From Colletotrichum lupini (Eukaryota > Ascomycota > Sordariomycetes > Glomerellales > Glomerellaceae): 64,000 nt of DNA. The notes under the pieces are model-generated. The model was not told the origin of the DNA. It did no database searches and saw only the letters and a list, made by a program, of their open reading frames with translations. The translations under genes were made by a program, and so were the position numbers. Below are positions 37,276 through 48,600 of this stretch, in pieces. Positions within the stretch are counted from its first letter, which is position 1. Each line of letters begins with the position of its first letter. Location of the stretch: contig NC_064677.1 in NCBI RefSeq assembly GCF_023278565.1, forward strand, positions 4,836,001 through 4,900,000, given 5' to 3'.

Positions 37276-39159
37276 TTGACCTGACCAACCGACCTAGGAA
37301 GGCGCCTGCTGTGCTGGTGATAGGAATGGACTTGAAGGGGTATATATGGGCTTCCCACGTATTCCATCATGTGTGTATTCGGGACAGGTCATTTTACCAC
37401 CCTCTCGGCTCACTCATGAATGAATCACTTAGATATATGCCGTTAATCTGACCATCGGTACTTGGAGAGGCTCACGCTTTGCAAACTCAGTTTACGTGCC
37501 TCAGCGCAGTTCAATGTGTACTAATATGGCTGCAACCATAAACTCCTATCACGAAAGATGTAGGCGTGGGCTCTTTTCTCAATAACACAAAGGTGCCTAG
37601 GACTACGCAGCGCCCATCCCTTGGAATCATCTTCAGTATGGACGGAAGTACTTATCAGGCGAAGCTGACCGAGTCTACTTCCTCTTTCACGTATACTGTA
37701 ACTTCTGAAACTTGGTTACGGAAGAAGATATCATTAGCAATATAGAGTTGGGCTTGGACAGTTCAATTGAAATCGCCTTTGACACAGTCATCAAGAAATC
37801 TTGTTACGTATGCAAGAATTGGAGGCACATCTACTTCAGCAAGGACAGTTGACTCTACATTTTATCTACAGTCAAATGATCACGGAGCGGGACCCTTGTT
37901 GAGAAAACAGCAGGTGCGATGAATTAAGATTATATTATCAGGCTAGTTCGGTTGCCCTTGGAAATTAATCCTTCCGTACCCCATCGGATCTCGCATCTGA
38001 TTGTCGAGAGCTGCCTCCATATATCCGTCATATTACGGCCCCATTAATCGTGTGAATTCATCTCCACAGCCCCGTGCCCCGGATTATCCCCTCTCCACAG
38101 ATCATCTCCATTAAATCGTTCCAGTCTGGTTGGTCGATACTCTCACAAGAGCACCATAATCCCTCGCACCAACGAAAAGGTCCAGACTTTGCAAGGGACC
38201 CTCCACGCAATTTCGGACCCGCGCCAAATCACTCCCGTGTAAAGACGGACTTGACGACGCGGGCCCATCCCGAGCGCTTCAGCGGGCTTGCCCAACTCTC
38301 GGCGTTATGATGGGCTGACATGAAAAAAATAAGAAAAAGAAAAGGTTGGCGCCCCCTTCCCGCTCTGTCACTCTCCTCCTTCTCTAGCCCGTCCTTATCT
38401 CACAGAGAGACCAGGCCAGGCGAGTCAGGACGGAAGCCCACCAACCTTCTCAGCCCTGTTCTCTATCTCGACGAAGAGACCAAGCCCAGGTGAGGCAGGC
38501 AGGGGACGTGTAGGATCGAGCGAGAAGGGAAGAAAATAAAGAAAAAGCGCCGTCGCTTCAGGCTCACGCGGCTCTCTCCAGCGGACTCTCGTCATCCGCG
38601 GCCAGCCGCGCCGGGGTGTTCATAGTTGTGCCGCACGTTATCCCCGGCGCGTGGACTCTTTCGGACGGATTCATCGACGCTTCAGGCCCATGCGGATGCC
38701 TCCCAGCGGGTTGTTGTAAAAAAGAGTTGTTTTGAAGAATTCGGTTCTCGACTGGACTTCGGCTGGCGTCCCATTACCGCGTACACAGGAAAATCGATTG
38801 AAAAACAGTTTGCTCTACGCTTCCGAGATCAAGTCTCACCTAGAAGGGAGACGACCTGGCCAGCGGAACAAAGGAAGAAAGGTGCACTCCTGGCCTGCTC
38901 AACGTCGCAGCATAACTATAGGCTTGTAATCGTGGCTTGGTTAGCGGTCATGGCGGCGGAACAAGGGAGGCGAGTTAAGACGATATGGAAAAAAGAAACG
39001 CAGGAATCTTTAGATGAGTTTGGCTGAAGAGACTCGGCTACGTAGCGAATTCTGTGAACGAGGGTAGAATTGCGCTAAAGAGAAAAGAAAAGGAAAAGAC
39101 CGGTAGAGATAAAGGACGGACGAAGACTGCTTTATAAAGAGCGTGAGACAGTGTAAGTC
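37276..39159. other. Gene desert, proximal to AT-rich island
   Basis: No gene is supported. Between about 38400 and 38710 short imperfect repeats occur (GAGACCAGGCCAGG / GAGACCAAGCCCAGG; GCTTCAGGCTCACGCGG / GCTTCAGGCCCATGCGG), suggesting an old duplicated or repetitive segment of normal base composition. Confidence 0.45.
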
Positions 39160-39608
39160 ATATCAATTTGATATCCAATGTAATAAAAAGGTGGAGTTGA
39201 AGTTAAGAAAAGGTTTGGGGCGGTAAAGGTAGAGGGGTCTAAGTACTTTATTATCGAAGAAAGTTAATTCTTTTTAAGTCATAAGTATAAGAATACAGTT
39301 TTAATAAAATAATATAGTACTTATTTAGTATTTAAATTAAAATACTTTTTTAAGCTCGCTATAAAAGAAAAATAACTATATTATTAATTATTTATTATTA
39401 AGGTTCGTAATACTAAAGCTTTAATTATAATAGCTTTATTTATAATAAGTAAAAAGTCTAATTATAAGTCCTTTAAAAGCCTTTTTTTAAGGGCTATAAA
39501 AGCCTCTAAATTAAGTTAAAATACTTATTAAGATATTAATAACTAAATTAACCTTATAATAACGGTTTTAATAAAAAAACTAAGAAACGAACTAAAAAAT
39601 AACGCTAG
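39160..39608. repeat. AT-rich, RIP-like flank left of retrotransposon
   Basis: Very AT- and TpA-rich sequence outside the LTR, continuing the composition of the element. Its counterpart lies right of the element (45922-46380), so the retrotransposon probably inserted in an older mutated repeat. A frame open for about 65 codons (39400-39608) can be read, but I cannot assign it. Confidence 0.55.
39605..39608. repeat. Target-site duplication CTAG, left copy
   Basis: CTAG immediately precedes the left LTR and recurs directly after the right LTR at 45922-45925. Confidence 0.65.
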
Positions 39609-39831
39609 TGTTACGAAAGGGAACTCGAGGTAGGTCGGAACGCTACTATATTAACCTAATTAACTAAAGACTTAACGTAAAGAGGGAAAAAATAAAATAG
39701 TAAGTAGAAGCTAGTAGGCTAGCCCTTTAGACCTAGCGGTCTAGCTCGTTACGTAACTACTAAGAGCTTAGCCTCGTAGCCTAGGGCTAAGCCATAGGGC
39801 CCACAGGGCCTTAGTACCTACTACCGTAATA
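39609..39831 (-). repeat. Left LTR (223 bp; 3' LTR in element orientation)
   Basis: Aligns over its full length, without gaps, to 45699-45921. Every difference I see is a C/T or G/A transition. The inner end reads GTAATA instead of GTAACA. Confidence 0.95.
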
Positions 39832-39834
39832 TTA

Positions 39835-39844
39835 CCCCCCCTTC
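39835..39844 (-). other. Polypurine tract
   Basis: On the minus strand GAAGGGGGGG lies three bases from the LTR, the position of the plus-strand priming site in LTR retroelements; it fixes the element's orientation. Confidence 0.75.
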
Positions 39845-40039
39845 TATACTAGAGGGCGCTATTCGTAGTACTAAAAAAATAAACCTCTAAATTACCCCTT
39901 ATTCTAGCGAATCTATAGCCGTAATTACTATTATTATATTATCGTTCTCTCTTAGTAATAGTAAATTACTAGCCGCAGTAGTTTTTATTTATATATTTAA
40001 GTTCCGTAGCGGGCCCTTAGTAATTAAGTATTAATAATA

Positions 40040-40200
40040 GAACGCCTAGAGCGCCGTTAGTATATATTTAAAGCTCTTTACGTCGTACTAAGTCGGATCC
40101 GTATTATACCCTTTTTAGTCCGCTTAGTATTATAGTTTTCCTTTATATAAGCGTAATTTAACGACCTCCGAGACCTCGTACTCTAGTTCGCCGTTATTAT
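40040..40200 (-). pseudogene. Chromodomain relic of the retrotransposon
   Basis: The minus strand reads GELEYEV-EVV-LRLYKGKL, then stops in place of expected Gln/Trp codons, then KGYNTDPT. This matches the chromodomain at the C-terminus of chromovirus integrases, which directs insertion into heterochromatin. Confidence 0.85.
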
Positions 40201-40784
40201 TAATAATTAGTAGCGGTAGGTCTTAGTTTTACTTAAGTAGTAAGTCGTCGGCGGCCTTTTTTAGCTTACTTAAGTAAAAAACTAGGTATACCCGGCTACT
40301 CGCTAATAATTTTATAATCTATATACCCCCCTATCCGGTACTAATAATAGGCTATAGCCTAGCCTACGGTTATTATAATTTATTCGTATTAGTAGACTTT
40401 TAGTATAAAATATTAACGAAGACCTAGTCTCCTAGCTTTAAGTCGTCTAGGCGCTAGTAGTAGTTAGTATACTTTTTATATTATACCTAAGTAACCTTTA
40501 TATTACCCCTAGCGGTCTCCTAGGCCTTATATATCCCCTAAGCTATACGCTACGCGTTAGTGCGGTTTAGCTTTTTTTTATAAAGCCGAATTAGTAAGTT
40601 CGTTTAGATTAATTAAAAAAAAGCCGTAGTTAATAACCGAATTCTATTTCGTATAACAATAGCCTTATAATCTTACTAAGCTAAGTAGTATAAGTAAAGT
40701 CGACCGCGGGTAGTATATCGCTCTAGTTATTTTAGTATTAGTTAACTAGTAGTCTTAACTATTATAAGATATATTAGTTTAGTA

Positions 40785-41150
40785 CCTCTATTTAGCCGTC
40801 TATCTAGGGGTAGTCGGCCGTTAATAGCTATAGCTTAACCCCATAGATTTTATAGAGTTCCCCTTAAAAATCGAAGATAAATTAGGGGCCTCGGTTTAAT
40901 ATAATAGTTTTTAATAGGCCGAAGATAAGTAGTACCCGTTCGTAGAATATTTAGCTTATATCTTTTACTATAGTAGTTTTATAATAAGGAATAGATATCG
41001 CCCTCTTACTTAGGTAGTCTACTACTACCTAAATATTATCAAATCTTTTTTAATTAGTAAGGATAGTTATAAAGTTAGTAAAAATATATTACTACGGGTA
41101 GTCGGGTACTAGAAGTAGCCTTAGCTCCCCCGAGGGCTTATTGCGCAGCT
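40785..41150 (-). pseudogene. Integrase relic
   Basis: Minus-strand fragments RNKPSGELR...VPDYPWR (near 41085-41145) and a TADYP-IDG stretch with stops at Gln positions (near 40790-40835) match the Ty3/Gypsy integrase core. Confidence 0.8.
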
Positions 41151-42429
41151 TTTATAATTAGTAATAAGTATAATAGTTCCGTACGTATTAATAAGTATCC
41201 GCTATTAAGCCTAGCTAGTAATATTACTACTTAATTATTTTTATAACCTTATTACGCCCTAAGTAAACGAGGAGCTTTTATTTATAGACCTCGCGGATAA
41301 CTATAATATAAAGGTTCTCTTCCTCGGGCACTACGAGCTTCCCGTTTATTATTAATAATCCGTCGTTTTAAATAGACTAGCGCTCGCGCCCTTTAGTTAC
41401 TAGCGCTCGTATTAGCACGAGGGACGCTATAATAAGGTTTTTATTAAACTTTAAAATCTTCTTTATTAATAAATACCCCTAGAGCTCGTCTTCTAATAAG
41501 AGCGAGCTAATTATAAGCTATAGTTAACTAACTATAGCGCTTAATAGCGCCCGTAGCTCTACCGTAATATTAGGGAATAGTAGTCTTAATAATAAGAGGA
41601 CTTAGGTCCTATTAGCCTCTTTTAGTACTTACTAAGTACGGATATCCTCTATTTTCCGTAATAGGGCGTTAATTAGTACGTTCTCTTTCCCTAGGTAATA
41701 ATAAATTTAAAAGTTAAAGTCCGCTAGCGTACCGGCCTAGCGGGCTTATTATAAGTTAAGTAGGCGCTTAGTTATAAAGAATAGTAATAGCTAATAGTTT
41801 ATAATAACGTCGAACTTATATTCGTAGCTTATAAGCTCCGCGCGCTATTTTTCTAAGTATAGTACTATTATTAGTATTTTTTTTATTATAAATAGCGTAG
41901 TTAAGCTCTGCGCCGCTTATTATTTTTAAATAAAAAGTTACTAAGTATTATAACCTATTATCCTCTTATTATTATAGTAGCGCTCTGGCGCATACTAAGT
42001 TAGAGGTATTAGTTTCTAACTACGTTAATAGCTCTAGCTTAAAGTAATAGAGGATTAGTACTAACGTTAGCGCTAGTTTTATAGCTTTAAAGGCCGTCTC
42101 GTAGTCGGCGCTAAAGTTAAAAAGAACTCCCTTATTTATTAGTTTTATAAAGGGCCTAGCTAAGTAGCCGTAATCCTTTATAAATCTCTTATAGAAGTTA
42201 TAGAACCCGAGGAAAGACTAGATACCCTTAAGTAATATAGGTAGCTTCTAGTCTCTAACTATAGAGACTTTCTCCTTATTAAGCTATATACTTTTTATAA
42301 AAACCACGAAGCTTAGGTACTTTATAAAAGTAATACTAAATTTATATTTCTTAATATCCGCTTATAAGCCTGCTTTTTATAGGCAGTCTAGTACTTTAGT
42401 AACGTATTCTTAGTACTAAAGGGGGTCGT

Positions 42430-42700
42430 TTAAAAAGATTAAGATATTATTTATATATACCGTATAAAAGTCGTCTAAGTACTTTATTAATATCTCGTTT
42501 ATATATTATTAGTATATAATAGGCCCGTTATAAAGCCCGAAGGGTACTACCTTATACTTATATACCCTATAGCAGGTTCTAAACGTCGTTAAGTCCTCGG
42601 AAGCTAAGTCGAGGCGAATGTAGTAGAAGGCCTATTTAATATCTAGTTTAATAAATACCTTTACCCTACCTAGCCGCGCGAGGGTCTTATTAATAAGTAG
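42430..42700 (-). pseudogene. Reverse transcriptase relic
   Basis: Minus-strand reading resembles RT: FIKLDIK-AF, IRLD, ASEDLTTFRT, VVPFGLYNGP, then YINNILIF where the catalytic YxDD box should be (about 42446-42457). Both aspartate codons read AAT, so the enzyme is dead. Confidence 0.88.
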
Positions 42701-43814
42701 TAATAAGTAACGGTTTTTTTTTATAACCTTATTTAGTTTATAAAAGTTAATATAAAAGCGTAAACTACTATCGTATTTTTTTATAAATAGCGTTAGTAAC
42801 GCAAAAGGAGTATTACTTAGCTTAATAAATCCCTTTTATAAGTACTTTAGTAAATAGGCTTTTATAGCCTCTAGCTCTAGTACCGACTACTTATATAAAA
42901 GGTAATAAGTTAGCTTCTCTCTACCGCTATTTAAAAGCTTAATTTTATAGTTATATAGCTTATAAAGCGTAAGTATATCGCTAGCCGCTTTATTAAAAAC
43001 GTCGGTCTAGGGCTATAAGTACTTTAATAAGTTAGTTATTATAAAGTTATAAGTAACTTAGTCGTCGTTATATAAGGGGTCCACCTCCTCCTTCTTATCC
43101 TCTATAATACGGTCTAGCTTATAAAGTAATATAGAGCCTATTTTAATATCGTTCTACCTTAGGTTCTTTTTAAATATAGGAGCGCTAATAAAAGTAATAT
43201 CTATTTATAACGCTACTAAGTATAGTTTTTACTATCTAACCCTCTTTACGGGGGCAATAGTAGTGCTTTTAAAGGCGCGTTCTATTTTCTTTATATTTTT
43301 AGCCTCGTCTAACTACTATATCTAACGGGCTATCGTTTTTAGTAGGCGTAGTAATATCCTAATTAGTATGCCCTTTACCCGCTATTACTAAAGCTTTTAG
43401 TTATAGCGGGCTATATCTATTTTAAATAAGTCTTACTAGCGGTTAGCGTCGATTTAGTATTATATATCGATAACTTCCGGGGTATATAGGTCCTCGATAT
43501 CCTTAACGATAGTAATAGGTATTTTTTATAGCGGTAGGTCCTTAGGCCACATTAGCTATCGGCGGCGAATATTAGGGTTTACCCCGTAGTATTCGAACTA
43601 CTTTTACCTTAAGATTAAGTTATAGCGGCCCGTGTTAAGCTAAAAGAGGGGTACTTTTAAAAGGACCCGTTAATTAATATATAAGTTAGTAATCTATACT
43701 ACGCTAGTATTATTTAATTACTCTCCGTTAAACTTAATAATAGGGATTAAGTATAATAATTTATAAAATAGGGCCGCGCAGAACTATTATAATAAAGGGG
43801 TTACGCAGTTATTT

Positions 43815-43860
43815 ATAAATCCGTACTTATTAGCTCCCGTATTAAGTAAGGCTCTTAAGT
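43815..43860 (-). pseudogene. Aspartic protease relic
   Basis: Minus strand reads ALLNTGANKYGFI; the active-site DTG is changed to NTG by a G-to-A change. Confidence 0.7.
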
Positions 43861-44079
43861 AAATTCTATATTTATTAAATACTAATATAAGCTCTATTTT
43901 AAGGGGCTAACCCCCTACGAGATTTTATAAGTTTACTAAATTAATTATTAATCTTTTATCCTTTCTATACGTATCCCCTAGCTAGGAGTTTACTTTTACT
44001 AAGGGGTCTAGTTTTCTAAACCCGACTCTATTTTAATAGGGCCCGCGGTAGTATTAATAGCGGCTATAGTAATCTTTAG

Positions 44080-44140
44080 CTTCTTAGGGTAGTTTTTAGA
44101 GATATATTTAGTATTATTATAAACGAAATAAGCGCTACTA
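44080..44140 (-). pseudogene. Gag zinc-knuckle relic
   Basis: Minus strand reads YFVYNNTKYISKNYPKK. The CX2CX4HX4C spacing is exact, but each Cys and the His codon reads as Tyr, as expected for G-to-A and C-to-T change. Confidence 0.75.
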
Positions 44141-45698
44141 TTTTTAAGCTTTTAATATAGGGCTTTGGGGATCGTCTTGCGGGTAGAGGTACGACCTTAG
44201 TCCTATTTAGTACCTCTAGTACTTTTATTATTTCCGCTACTTTTATTACTTCTACCTAAGGTCTAGCAAGTCTAATTAAAAGCCTTAACTACGCGGTCCT
44301 TTATAAAAAGGGGCTATATCGCGTTAGCTAGCTAAGTAACGTACTTAATATACTTTTAAAAAATAGTCGTATTATCTAAGTACTTTAATATAGCCTAGTT
44401 ATAAAAATATATAAGTAGCTTATTATAAAAACGGCGCTTTTATTAAGACTCTAGAAGCTTATTAATACGCGCGAGCTTAGTAAATATAAAGCGCTTTTAA
44501 TAAACGTTTTTAAGTATAATTATAAATACGTCTAGCTTATAGCTAGCGTCGTTTATAGTAATTAGGCTAATATAAGCCGACTTAAGCTCGTAGAGTAGCT
44601 ACTTAGCCGTAGTAATCTCGTTAGAAGTTAGTAATAGGTATATAAACTCCGTAACGCTATTTCTAATCTTATTAATAATATACTCTAAGCGGTACTTATT
44701 TATATTATAGTTAGCGTTCTCTAAGCGCTTTATAATACGCTAAAGCTAGTAATTAAACTTAAGGCTAGTATTATTACTTATAAAAGTAGGTACGTTAAGT
44801 ATTTTTTAAGAGCTATAAGTAACGGGATAGGACGAGGCTAAAGTAGTCTCGCGGCTACCCTACGTCTCTAAATATATTAGCTACTACTCTAGCGTACTAA
44901 GGGTAGTAGTATTCTAAATAAAGCTAGCCTAGGAGCCGTTCTCTAATTACTCTAGCTTTTTAACTATAGCTATATTATTAATATAGGCTTAGGTAAGGGC
45001 TTCTTTTATAATATAGAGCTCTATAGTAGTAATATACGTAAGGTTAAGGTTTTTATAGGTTATTACGTATAAGCGCTTAGTACTATTACTTAGCTAGCTA
45101 ATAATAAACGCTAGGACCTGTTCTAATTAGTACTAAGTAATGCGCATTTTTAACTACTATTCGATCTACTTAAGTAAGGTCTTTCCGTCGTTTTTAAAAT
45201 ATAGCTCTTAAATAAGGTTAAGGTCGATATACTACTTAGTATTCTTTTTAAAAAGGATATCGTTGCGGATATAAATAGGCGAGGTAAGCTAGTTAACTAT
45301 ATTACTAAAGTACGCTAAGCGATCGGCCTAGGTAGTAGAGGGTAGGAAGCGCTCTATTAGCTAGTTAGATAGCGTAATTTCTAAATTAATAACGGGGAGC
45401 TTAGCGCTTTTATTAGGGCCTACGACGCTCTATTAGGACTTATAAAAGCGGCGACTTTATTAAAAGCCGTTAGTACGAAAGGAGACCTAGCCTCCCTAGC
45501 TATATCCTCTAATTATTATATCTAATAAAGGGGGTATATATTTAGGGAGTATTAATTACGCTACTTATATACGATTAATTTAACTAGCTATCGCTCAGCT
45601 CTCTTATACGCTTTCTTAATAAGGGTAGCTAGTAATTAATTAATTAAGATATTATCGTTCCGTTTTTAGAAAATAGTTAATTAAATAACGTTAAGTAA

Positions 45699-45921
45699 TA
45701 TTATAAAAAGGAACTCAAAGTAGGTCGGAACGCTACTATATTAACCTAATTAACTAAAGACTTAATATAAAGAAGGAAAAAACAAAATAGTAAGCAGAAG
45801 CTAGTAGGCTAGCCCTTTAGACCTAGCGGTCTAGCTCGTTACGTAACCACTGGGAGCTCAGCCTCGCAGCCTGAGGCTGAGCCACAGGGCCCACAGGGCC
45901 CTGGTGCCCACTGCCGTAACA
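45699..45921 (-). repeat. Right LTR (223 bp; 5' LTR in element orientation)
   Basis: Gap-free copy of the left LTR. Its outer ~80 bases (from about 45846) keep CpA and TpG dinucleotides and normal GC, whereas the inner part is mutated. Confidence 0.95.
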
Positions 45922-45925
45922 CTAG
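45922..45925. repeat. Target-site duplication CTAG, right copy
   Basis: CTAG follows the right LTR, matching the four bases before the left LTR. Confidence 0.65.
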
Positions 45926-46380
45926 AATTCTTATTAATATTAAGTATAATTTATAAAAAGTAATAATATAGCCGTAGAGTATTAATAATATATCTTATAT
46001 TAAAAAGATTATTATTAGTATTAACGAGATAGATAGGGCTATATTAATATAATATTTTAGCTTCTTTTTATAATTCGAGGATTATAATTTTAAATAGTAT
46101 TAAAAGTTTATTAAAAAGCTCTTTTAAGTACTTTAATATATTTGTTATTATTTTTATAATAATAAAACTCTTAGTACTTATATATAAATATAAGTTACTT
46201 ATTTTTAAATAGTAATATTAGCTTATTAATAAATTATTAAAACTACGATTTTAGTAATTCCTTAACGAGGGAGAGGGTAGAATAGAGGAAAGGATAGGTA
46301 AGAAAAGGGTTAAAGTTAAATAGTACGGAACTCGAGGGTAGGGTAGCGTCTATATATACTGCGGTAATCCTCTAGTAATA
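45926..46380. repeat. AT-rich, RIP-like flank right of retrotransposon
   Basis: Same AT/TpA-rich composition as the left flank. Base composition returns to normal within a few bases near 46380-46395. No gene. Confidence 0.55.
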
Positions 46381-47369
46381 TAAAACGATGGAGTTCAATA
46401 GTGAGGTGGAGGGGTCAAGCCGCGCATTCGCTGTGATCTGCAGACTGCAGCCGTGACACCCCTCCACCAGGGAAAAGGGCGCTAGCGAGCGTTGGTCCGC
46501 CTTGTTCCGGGGCTCGGAGGTACCTCACCTTCCCTACGGATAGGTGGGCTGCGGGCACTTTGGCCCCTCCTTGCTGCCCCTCCAACCCCCCCGGGCAGTT
46601 TCCAGCTTGAAGGGGACGTGGAAACGTCTCAACCTGCCCACCCCTTCCCTTTCCCACGCCAAGGACTAAAACCCACGGAAACCTGTGACAATATCACCCT
46701 CGTCCACCAACGGTCCAAACCCCTCGGTGAAACTACGAGCGACTCGCAAATTCTCCCAAGAACTTGATGGCCTGATGTCTGAAACCTGATTCTGCAAATC
46801 GTCGATCCGTCACCCTCATACGTCGCCGGGCTGCCCGTCTGCCAAGAGCACCACGCAATCAAGCTTACCTCACTCTATCTACCGAAGTCTTACTCGCTTG
46901 CGGCTTTGCATCGTCACTCCGCTTACCTTACCTCACCGAACCCCTGTCGTCCAATTGCTTACAGTCTTACCCACGACGCTCGTCTCGGCGTCCTTGTCGT
47001 CTCGTCAACTTTTCAACCGGCGACAGCGGGGCAGATAGCGTGTCAAAAGACGCAACTTCAGCTTGTTGCCAATCTTTAACCTTATTCAGGGTTTCTTGGC
47101 AGGCACATTTCATCCCTCCTTCCGACGACAAAGCCGGGTCAGGAATTTGGGCAGAACACCAACGCCAAAGACAGAGCAGGCTGAAATCGTGCTGCCAACT
47201 CTTCAAGCAATTCATCCTGCCTTGGATTGACCTTCGTTGAGGCTGCAGGTTGCGTCAACAGAGGAAGCAAACAGACGGGCATTACGGCACTGCGAGAAAC
47301 CAACCAGTGTTTCCAAGTCCGACAAGCATCCTCGAAACACCCAGAAACTGAGGGAAACCACCCATCAAG
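46381..47369. other. Upstream region of phosphopantetheinyl transferase gene
   Basis: Normal composition resumes here. It should hold the promoter and 5' UTR of the plus-strand gene. Open frames here are short and unsupported. Confidence 0.5.
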
Positions 47370-48600
47370 ATGGCCCCGACTATCATACAGTGGATCCTGG
47401 ATACACGGCATCTATGGCCGGAAGCCACTGAAACGAAGCAACTCGAACAAGCCGTACGTACTGCACCCCGTTCCTGATCGAATCTGCATTGCCGTTTGCC
47501 TGTTGCCCCATGCCCGTTTCGCGGCTCTGTATTATTCAAACATGTCCCGGCGAACCATTCCAAAACTGCTCGTCCCAAGTCGTACCCCCTACCTCCCTTT
47601 TCTATGCAACAGCAACTTCGAATCTCGAAGCTCCCCCGCCCCCTGCGTGTCATTTACCCCTGGAACAATGGGGACATTCATAGTAGAAGACAGAAGAAAA
47701 AGAAGAAACTGAGAAACAAACTGACACGAAACTGAACCCGCTGATTAGGCATCCCGAGCTTTCGCACTCCTCAGCGCCGATGAGCGTAAAGCCGTGCTGA
47801 AGTACTACCACGTTCGCGACGCGAAGCTGTCCTTAGGTTCGCACCTCCTGAAACGTTACGCCATCAGTCGCTTCTGTGGCGTCCCCTGGCACGATGCCAC
47901 TGCCATCCGCGACGAGCGCACCAAGCCCATCTTTCGCACCGCTGACGGCACCAGCCCGCTGAGCTTCAACGTGAGCCACCAGGCAGGGCTGATCGCCATG
48001 TTCGCGGTCCACGGCTACGATGTCGCCGCGAGGGGCCCCGTCGACGTGGGCGTCGACATCGTCTGCACCTCGGAACGCCGCACCAGGGACCATGGTATGC
48101 TAACCAAGGAGGGCTGGCCCAAGTTCGTCGACGTCCACGCCGACGTGCTCTCGCCCATCGAGGCCAACTTCCTCAAGTGGCAGGTCCTGGCGGCGATCCC
48201 ACCAGGGTTGAAACCGGGCGCCTCGCTCGAGGACGCGGCCGACTTCAAGCTGCGGTGCTTTTACGCGCTGTGGTGTCTGCGGGAGGCGTACGTCAAGATG
48301 ACGGGCGAGGCGCTCCTCGCACCCTGGCTGGGGGATTTGCAGTTCAAAAAGTTCCGGCCGCCGACGCCTGCGGAGAGTTTTGGTGCCGAAGGCGAGGCGG
48401 TCGCGGATCATGAGATTGTGTTCAAGGGGGCCAAGGTGGAGGATGCGAATGTCTCCCTGAGGGCCCTGGGTCCGGACTACATGACTTGCTCTGCTGTCCG
48501 GACGCCGGAGCACAAGGAGGATGGATTGGCCTTCGAGCTGGGGCCGTACAAAATGCTGGATATAGACGAGGTGCTCGCTTTCGGAGAGGAGCACCAGTAA
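47370..48600 (+). CDS. npgA: 4'-phosphopantetheinyl transferase (Sfp/NpgA type)
   Basis: Exons 47370-47453 and 47749-48600 give 311 residues. The enzyme moves phosphopantetheine from CoA onto carrier domains of polyketide and nonribosomal peptide synthetases and of the alpha-aminoadipate reductase in lysine synthesis. It is usually single-copy, so it controls pigments, siderophores and toxins together. Motifs: MAPTIIQWILDTRHLWPEA start, YYHVRDAKLSLGSHLLKRYAI, PLSFNVSHQAGL, the Mg/CoA-binding GVDIV (DVGVDIVCT), and WCLREAYVKMTGEAL with the catalytic Glu (Arg replaces the Lys of bacterial KEA motifs, as in NpgA). The 295-bp intron is long for this window, but the join LEQA|ASRA agrees with the family. 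The gene lies 1.4 kb from the RIP-mutated retrotransposon. Confidence 0.95.

Larger units (their letters stand above)
39609..45921 (-). mobile_element. Ty3/Gypsy chromovirus, full length, RIP-inactivated
   Basis: A 6313-bp element with two 223-bp LTRs, TGTTAC...GTAACA outer ends and a CTAG flanking duplication. Orientation is minus: a polypurine tract lies beside the left LTR, and relics read on the minus strand in the order zinc knuckle (44080-44140), protease (43815-43860), reverse transcriptase (about 42430-42700), integrase (about 40785-41150) and chromodomain (about 40040-40200). The gag-to-chromodomain order is that of Ty3/Gypsy chromoviruses. No long open frame survives: stops occur everywhere and key residues are changed, nearly always G to A or C to T. 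The interior is extremely TpA-rich, the mark of repeat-induced point mutation. It cannot encode its own proteins. Confidence 0.95.
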
